DNA from: an uncultured Roseburia sp.
GTDB lineage: Bacteria > Bacillota > Clostridia > Lachnospirales > Lachnospiraceae
Assembly (NCBI GenBank): GCA_947642555.1
Contig: CANRSX010000004.1
Span: forward strand, 124,001-188,000
Length of the DNA: 64,000 nt
Direction: 5' to 3'
A model generated the notes under the pieces. That model was not told where the DNA came from. It ran no database searches and saw nothing but the letters and a program-made list of their open reading frames with translations. Shown here one piece after another: positions 60,462 through 64,000 of the stretch. Position numbers and translations under genes: made by a program. Positions within the stretch are counted from its first letter, which is position 1, and every line of letters begins with the position of its first letter.

Positions 60462-61247
60462 TCAGCGGAAAATCTTCCCGCAGCTGTTACACATAAATTT
60501 ATCTTCCGTCACGATCCGATCCTCGCGGATCACCTTCTCCTTCACATGTCCTGCCGTAAACGGTTTCAGCGGGTTTATGTTCTTTTTATACTCCAGCTCC
60601 GTTTTCCCGGGTATGATCTTCTGCTCTTTATAGATCGAACAGTTCTCGCTCCCACAGCGTGGGCAGTGCACCTCCGTCTTCCCGCCAAGAAACCCCACCC
60701 GGTATACCCCGTGAAACTCCTTTTTCTCCGGTTCTGCGTTCTGCGGCCGACCTCCTGCCCCGGCAATCGGCTGGCCACAGCCAGGACAGCTGACTGCCTG
60801 ACTGGAAACCTGTCTGCCGCAGCAGGGGCAGGAGATCAGCACCGGTTTCTGCGCCTCCTCAAGGGCAGCCTGGGCGGCAGCTTCCGCTTCCCGCCGTTGT
60901 TGTTCCTTTAGGGGGTTTTTCGCCATTTTATGTCCTGTTTGATAATCAAGATTTAAAAATAATCCTCGTTGTTGCATAAGATCCCGAAACATTTCATAAT
61001 TTTCAAGTTGACCTTTTTTAATCACCTTTTCAATCATCAAATATCTAGCGTCACTGGGAATATGCATCATTGTCACATATGCACTTCGTTTCCATCTGAT
61101 ATAGTAACTAACCAGTATAAAATTCTCAATCTTATCTATCAATGGTACTCTTCCCATCCATTGTGAGTGAACATTTATAATCCCATCCTTTACTTCAATA
61201 TATTGATTTCGATCAAATTGCAAATAAAAATAGACATTCTCATCCAT
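60462..61247 (-). CDS. Zinc-ribbon protein with N-terminal PH-like domain
   Basis: 261 residues. N-terminal ~100 residues (YFYLQFDRNQYIEVKDGIIN, then WKRSAYVTMMHIPSDARYLM) look like a small beta-rich domain; a Gln/Glu/Ala-rich helix follows (~118-140). Then three zinc ribbons: CPCCGRQV...CPGCGQ, CPRCGSEN, and a final CNSCGKIF. Start 61247 with GGGGAGGAAGTGCGGG; promoter at 61301-61329. Role unknown; such ribbons bind nucleic acid or proteins. Confidence 0.75.
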   Translation of the reverse strand: MDENVYFYLQFDRNQYIEVKDGIINVHSQWMGRVPLIDKIENFILVSYYIRWKRSAYVTMMHIPSDARYLMIEKVIKKGQLENYEMFRDLMQQRGLFLNLDYQTGHKMAKNPLKEQQRREAEAAAQAALEEAQKPVLISCPCCGRQVSSQAVSCPGCGQPIAGAGGRPQNAEPEKKEFHGVYRVGFLGGKTEVHCPRCGSENCSIYKEQKIIPGKTELEYKKNINPLKPFTAGHVKEKVIREDRIVTEDKFMCNSCGKIFR

Positions 61248-61300
61248 CCCGCACTTCCTCCCCATTCATAATCCGTTTTGTCTGTCCTGTTTCTCCTCCG

Positions 61301-61329
61301 ATTTTATCACATCTGTCACAGCGCTACAA
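61301..61329 (-). promoter_or_regulatory. Promoter of the zinc-ribbon gene
   Basis: Minus strand TTGTAG (61329-61324), 17-base spacer, TAAAAT (61306-61301). Between 61330 and 61450 nothing else is recognised. Confidence 0.6.
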
Positions 61330-61450
61330 CATTCTATCCTTACATTTTACAGTCGTAGAATCTCCTGTCCAACAGCTGGCACTCACCTGGCTCACCAGAC
61401 GCAAAAGGCACGGATGAAAGTCCCTTTCCACTTTCGTCCGCGCCCTGTTT

Positions 61451-61642
61451 TTACCACTGTAGAAATGCTTCTCTCCCGGTTCTCCGATAATACTCATCCG
61501 CCGATTTCCTGACACTGTCAAAGATTTCCCGTTCCGTAATCCCGTAATTTTTTCTTAGAATCCCACGCAGCAGCTCATTCTGCTCCCGCATCAGCTGCAT
61601 CTCCTGTGAAGATACCATCCGGATCTCATGATTGAAACCCAC
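61451..61642 (-). pseudogene. Phage tape-measure-like C-terminal remnant
   Basis: 63 codons: EMQLMREQNELLRGILRKNY then GITEREIFDSVRKSADEYYR and an aromatic end. The pattern (REQNxLLRxIL..GIT...IF..VR) recurs at the C-terminus of tail tape-measure proteins. No ribosome site suits the GTG at 61642, and the start region overlaps the WYL promoter, so it is probably a leftover. Could also be a small real gene. Confidence 0.4.
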
Positions 61643-61660
61643 CGCAGATTCGTTTACAAT
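61632..61660 (+). promoter_or_regulatory. Promoter of the WYL operon
   Basis: TTGAAA (61632-61637), 17-base spacer, TACAAT (61655-61660), about 55 bases before the first WYL gene. Confidence 0.6.
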
Positions 61661-61719
61661 AGAAACGGAAACCGCCAGAGAAGACAGGCGCAGAGAACCG
61701 CACAGAAACGAGGAACATC

Positions 61720-62976
61720 ATGGCCTACACGGAACTGATCAAAAACTTCAACCGCATCCGGGATTACATGCGCGAGTTCTATGTCTACGGCTTTAAGAGC
61801 CGCGACGGCTTCACTCAGAAAAGCGCGCGCTCCTATGATGACGAGCGCAGACGCCTGGAAAGCTGGCTGGGCGATTATATGCAGTTTCGTCAGACGCCGG
61901 CCGGAAAAACGGTCTTTCTGTCTGTGGACAGCCGCCTGTGCCGCCACAACCCGCTGTATAAAGCATGGAAAACCAAAAGCTTCACGGACGGCGATATCAC
62001 CCTTCATTTTATCCTGATGGATATCGTGGCGCAGGCAAAAGAGGCGCTGTCCGTCCGGGAAATTATGGAACAGACCGACGCATACCTCTCCGGCTTTCCA
62101 GACCCGCGCCTGACGGACGAGTCGACCCTGCGGAAAAAGCTGCGGGAATACGTCACAGAGGGGATTCTCACCACAGAAAAACACGGGAAATCCCTGTACT
62201 ATAAACGAACCCCGGACACCGCCTGCTATGACACGGATGTCCTGGACTTTTTTTCCGAGGTATCTTGCTGCGGCGTCATCGGCTCCTTTCTGCTGGACAA
62301 AGCGGATTTCATAAACGGTCCGCACCGGGACCATTTTACCTTTAAGCATCACTACATCACAGGCGCAATGGACAGCGAAATCGTCTGCCAGCTGCTTCTG
62401 GCCATGCAGGAAAAAAGAGGCGTCACCCTCATAACAACGGGCAAAAACCGGGACCATATCTCCGAAAGCCGCGTTGTCCCGCTTCGGATCATGATCAGCG
62501 TCCAAAACGGCCGGCAGTATCTCATGGCATTTACGCCGGGGTCGAACCGGATCCGCTCTTTCCGGACAGATCACATCCTGTCGGTAACCCCCGGTGAGAT
62601 CAGCGGACGCTTTGACGAACTCCGCGAAACGCTGAACGGCATGCGGCCGCACATGTGGGGCGTCAGCACACAGAGCCGGTCCGGGCGTCGGACGGAGGAG
62701 GTCACCTTCACCGTCCGTTACGAGGAGGATGAGCCGTATATCCATCAAAGGCTGGAGCGCGAGAAACGCTGCGGGACCGTGGAGCGGGTGGATGGCTGCA
62801 CCAGCCGTTTTTCCGCCAGTGTATATGATGCGAGCGAGCTGATTCCCTGGATCCGCACCTTTCTCTGCCGGATCACGGAGATTCACTTTTCCAATGCCGC
62901 GCTGGAGGCGCAGTTTAAAGAGGATATCCGGGAAATGTACCGGCTCTACGGGCTGGAAGGAGGCGAATCCATATGA
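61720..62976 (+). CDS. WYL-domain transcriptional regulator 1
   Basis: 418 residues. N-terminal winged-helix-like segment (TQKSARSYDDERRRLESWLG), second helical part (LRKKLREYVTEGILTTEKHG), then a WYL domain: VVPLRIMISVQNGRQYLMAF and NRIRSFRTDHILSV, and a WCX-like C-terminus (VTFTVRYEEDEPYIHQRLER). WYL domains sense ligands, often nucleotides or nucleic acid. GAGGAACATC precedes the ATG. Overlaps regulator 2 (ATGA), so the two are coupled and may form a heteromer controlling the downstream rtcB-like gene. Confidence 0.85.
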   Translation: MAYTELIKNFNRIRDYMREFYVYGFKSRDGFTQKSARSYDDERRRLESWLGDYMQFRQTPAGKTVFLSVDSRLCRHNPLYKAWKTKSFTDGDITLHFILMDIVAQAKEALSVREIMEQTDAYLSGFPDPRLTDESTLRKKLREYVTEGILTTEKHGKSLYYKRTPDTACYDTDVLDFFSEVSCCGVIGSFLLDKADFINGPHRDHFTFKHHYITGAMDSEIVCQLLLAMQEKRGVTLITTGKNRDHISESRVVPLRIMISVQNGRQYLMAFTPGSNRIRSFRTDHILSVTPGEISGRFDELRETLNGMRPHMWGVSTQSRSGRRTEEVTFTVRYEEDEPYIHQRLEREKRCGTVERVDGCTSRFSASVYDASELIPWIRTFLCRITEIHFSNAALEAQFKEDIREMYRLYGLEGGESI

Positions 62977-63884
62977 TTTTCAGCGAGCTTTACGGCGCAT
63001 ACTACAATGCGGTGGCGGAGATTTTAAAGCATGCCGTCGACCATCCCCTCGAAAAAAATGAGCTTCGGAGAATTGTAGAAAAACATGCCTTTGGCGAGAG
63101 TATTTTAAATGTAGAACCCTCCCTGACCGGGGAAAAATGGCAGCTCCTCCGTCCGGACGGGACAACGCCCCTTCAGTCGCCGCCCTCCTTGCCACTGACC
63201 CTGATCCAGAAGAGGTGGCTTGCGTCCCTGGCCTCCGATCCCAGGATCCGCCTTTTTGTGGAGAACCCCCTTGATTTCGGCGACGTTTCTCCGCTGTTTA
63301 CGCCGGAGGATCTCTGCGTCTTCGACCGGTATGCGGACGGCGACGACTATGCCGACCCGGCCTACCGGCGGAATTTCAGACTGATTTTAAACGCGATCAG
63401 AAACCAGTATCCCCTCCGCATCGCCACGGTAAACCGCAGGGGAAACATCGCGCGCATGGATGTACTTCCAAAATATCTGGAATATTCTGAAAAAGACGAC
63501 AAATTCCGGCTGTTCTGCCTCGGTCATCACTTCAGGGGAACCGTAAACCTCGGGCGGATCACCTGCTGCACGCGCTGTACCAGGAATTACAGGAAGTCTT
63601 TTTCACAGGGAATGCCGCCGGAGCCGGGAAGCGTCACGTTTGAGCTCACGGATGAAAGAAATGCTTTGGAGAGAGTGCTTCTCCATTTCGCCCATTTTGA
63701 AAAACAGGCGGAACAGACAGGAGAGCGCCGCTTCCGGGTTACGATCCGCTACGCAAAGGAGGATGAGACCGAGCTCGTCATCCGTATCCTGTCCTTTGGC
63801 CCAATGATCAGAGTGACCGCTCCGTCTTATTTTGTAAATCTGATCCGGGAACGGCTGATTCGGCAGAAAAACTGCGGGCTGTGA
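62973..63884 (+). CDS. WYL-domain transcriptional regulator 2
   Basis: 303 residues, shorter than regulator 1 and without a clear DNA-binding winged helix. WYL core: PLRIATVNRRGNIARMDVLP then YLEYSEKDDKFRLFCLGHHF and NLGRITCCTRC; C-terminal part RRFRVTIRYAKEDETELVIR and IRVTAPSYFVNLIRERLI resembles the WCX extension. Coupled by ATGA overlap to regulator 1; AAGGAGGCG lies just upstream. Probably partner or ligand-binding subunit. Confidence 0.82.
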   Translation: MIFSELYGAYYNAVAEILKHAVDHPLEKNELRRIVEKHAFGESILNVEPSLTGEKWQLLRPDGTTPLQSPPSLPLTLIQKRWLASLASDPRIRLFVENPLDFGDVSPLFTPEDLCVFDRYADGDDYADPAYRRNFRLILNAIRNQYPLRIATVNRRGNIARMDVLPKYLEYSEKDDKFRLFCLGHHFRGTVNLGRITCCTRCTRNYRKSFSQGMPPEPGSVTFELTDERNALERVLLHFAHFEKQAEQTGERRFRVTIRYAKEDETELVIRILSFGPMIRVTAPSYFVNLIRERLIRQKNCGL

Positions 63885-63960
63885 CGTGTTCGCAACTTTT
63901 TTTCCATGATAAAACGATTCGCTGCCTGTAAAATACCGTTTATAAGGAGGAGGAGTCATT

Positions 63961-64000
63961 ATGCTGGAAATAAAGGGAACCGTGACGACAGCTGTCTGTT
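63961..64000 (+). CDS. Probable RtcB-family RNA ligase, start only
   Basis: Only 13 codons are in the window (MLEIKGTVTTAVC). This resembles the N-terminus of clostridial RtcB-like proteins, which join 2',3'-cyclic phosphate or 3'-phosphate and 5'-OH RNA ends. ATAAGGAGGAGGAGTCATT precedes the ATG. Position after a WYL pair supports the call, but the evidence is thin. Confidence 0.45.
   Translation, partial: MLEIKGTVTTAVC

Noticed and set aside
61654-62886. 410-codon minus-strand open frame
   Set aside because: Shadow of WYL regulator 1, which has the better start, promoter and domain content.
1-64000. CRISPR arrays or an intact prophage
   Set aside because: No regularly spaced identical repeats and no cluster of phage structural genes; only isolated remnants were found.

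Overview
The window looks like chromosome from a gut-type member of the Clostridia, most likely Lachnospiraceae. That is inferred from the protein style, SD-led genes with many ATGA/GTGA/TTGA overlaps, sigma-A type promoters, a moderately GC-rich core with AT-rich accessory patches, and family content (DUF6273 proteins, Sel1 repeats, paired WYL regulators). No rRNA gene, CRISPR array or intact insertion sequence was seen.

Layout. 1-4.2 kb: an S10-type ribosomal protein operon read leftward (S10, L3, L4, L23, L2, S19, L22) with a clear promoter and a structured leader. 4.2-12.3 kb: a DUF2339-like membrane protein, deoB-deoC (deoxyribose catabolism), trkA-trkH (potassium uptake) and an rRNA-type methyltransferase. 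12.3-19.6 kb: an unknown gene, a pyruvate kinase lacking its C-terminal domain coupled to a DMT transporter, an intergenic RNA or repeat candidate, and an AI-2E exporter/TraX/pyrF/antiporter operon. 19.7-23.2 kb: an SPFH-zinc-ribbon protein with a zinc-ribbon/TPR/TIR/DUF6273 protein, a possible NAD- or membrane-stress defence pair. 23.3-31.7 kb: a two-component system driving two tandem ABC (ATPase plus FtsX permease) modules. 31.7-34.3 kb: an accessory junction with a T4 Rnl1-like RNA ligase, gene scars, tRNA-Pro and a complete-looking Fst-type type I toxin-antitoxin locus. 34.3-41.8 kb: aldehyde dehydrogenase, SDR, XRE regulator, glycogen debranching enzyme, Sel1 repeat protein, flavin reductase and a small membrane protein. 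41.8-51.0 kb: a two-component system divergent from a six-gene operon that joins a sugar-type ABC importer (binding protein carrying a predicted beta-propeller) to a MacA/HlyD-like adaptor, a lone MacB-like extracellular domain and a lipoprotein. 51.0-55.8 kb: TtcA-like thiolase, TcdA, a membrane alpha/beta hydrolase and a transglutaminase-like protein. 56-58.2 kb: an AT-rich HD-hydrolase cassette bounded by direct repeats. 58.2-61.7 kb: lipoproteins, a zinc-ribbon protein and a phage-like remnant. 61.7-64 kb: two overlapping WYL regulators ahead of the start of what looks like rtcB.

The strongest candidates for undescribed biology are: (1) the Fst-like antisense-regulated toxin locus at 33.9-34.3 kb; (2) a ~155-bp dispersed intergenic element with two copies whose differences are compensatory in several stems, two of which interlock; (3) the importer/adaptor hybrid operon with its own two-component system; (4) the SPFH + TIR-DUF6273 pair; and (5) the HD cassette. 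RNA repair appears twice (Rnl1-like ligase, probable RtcB with WYL regulators). All family names come from reading motifs by eye; no database search was run.
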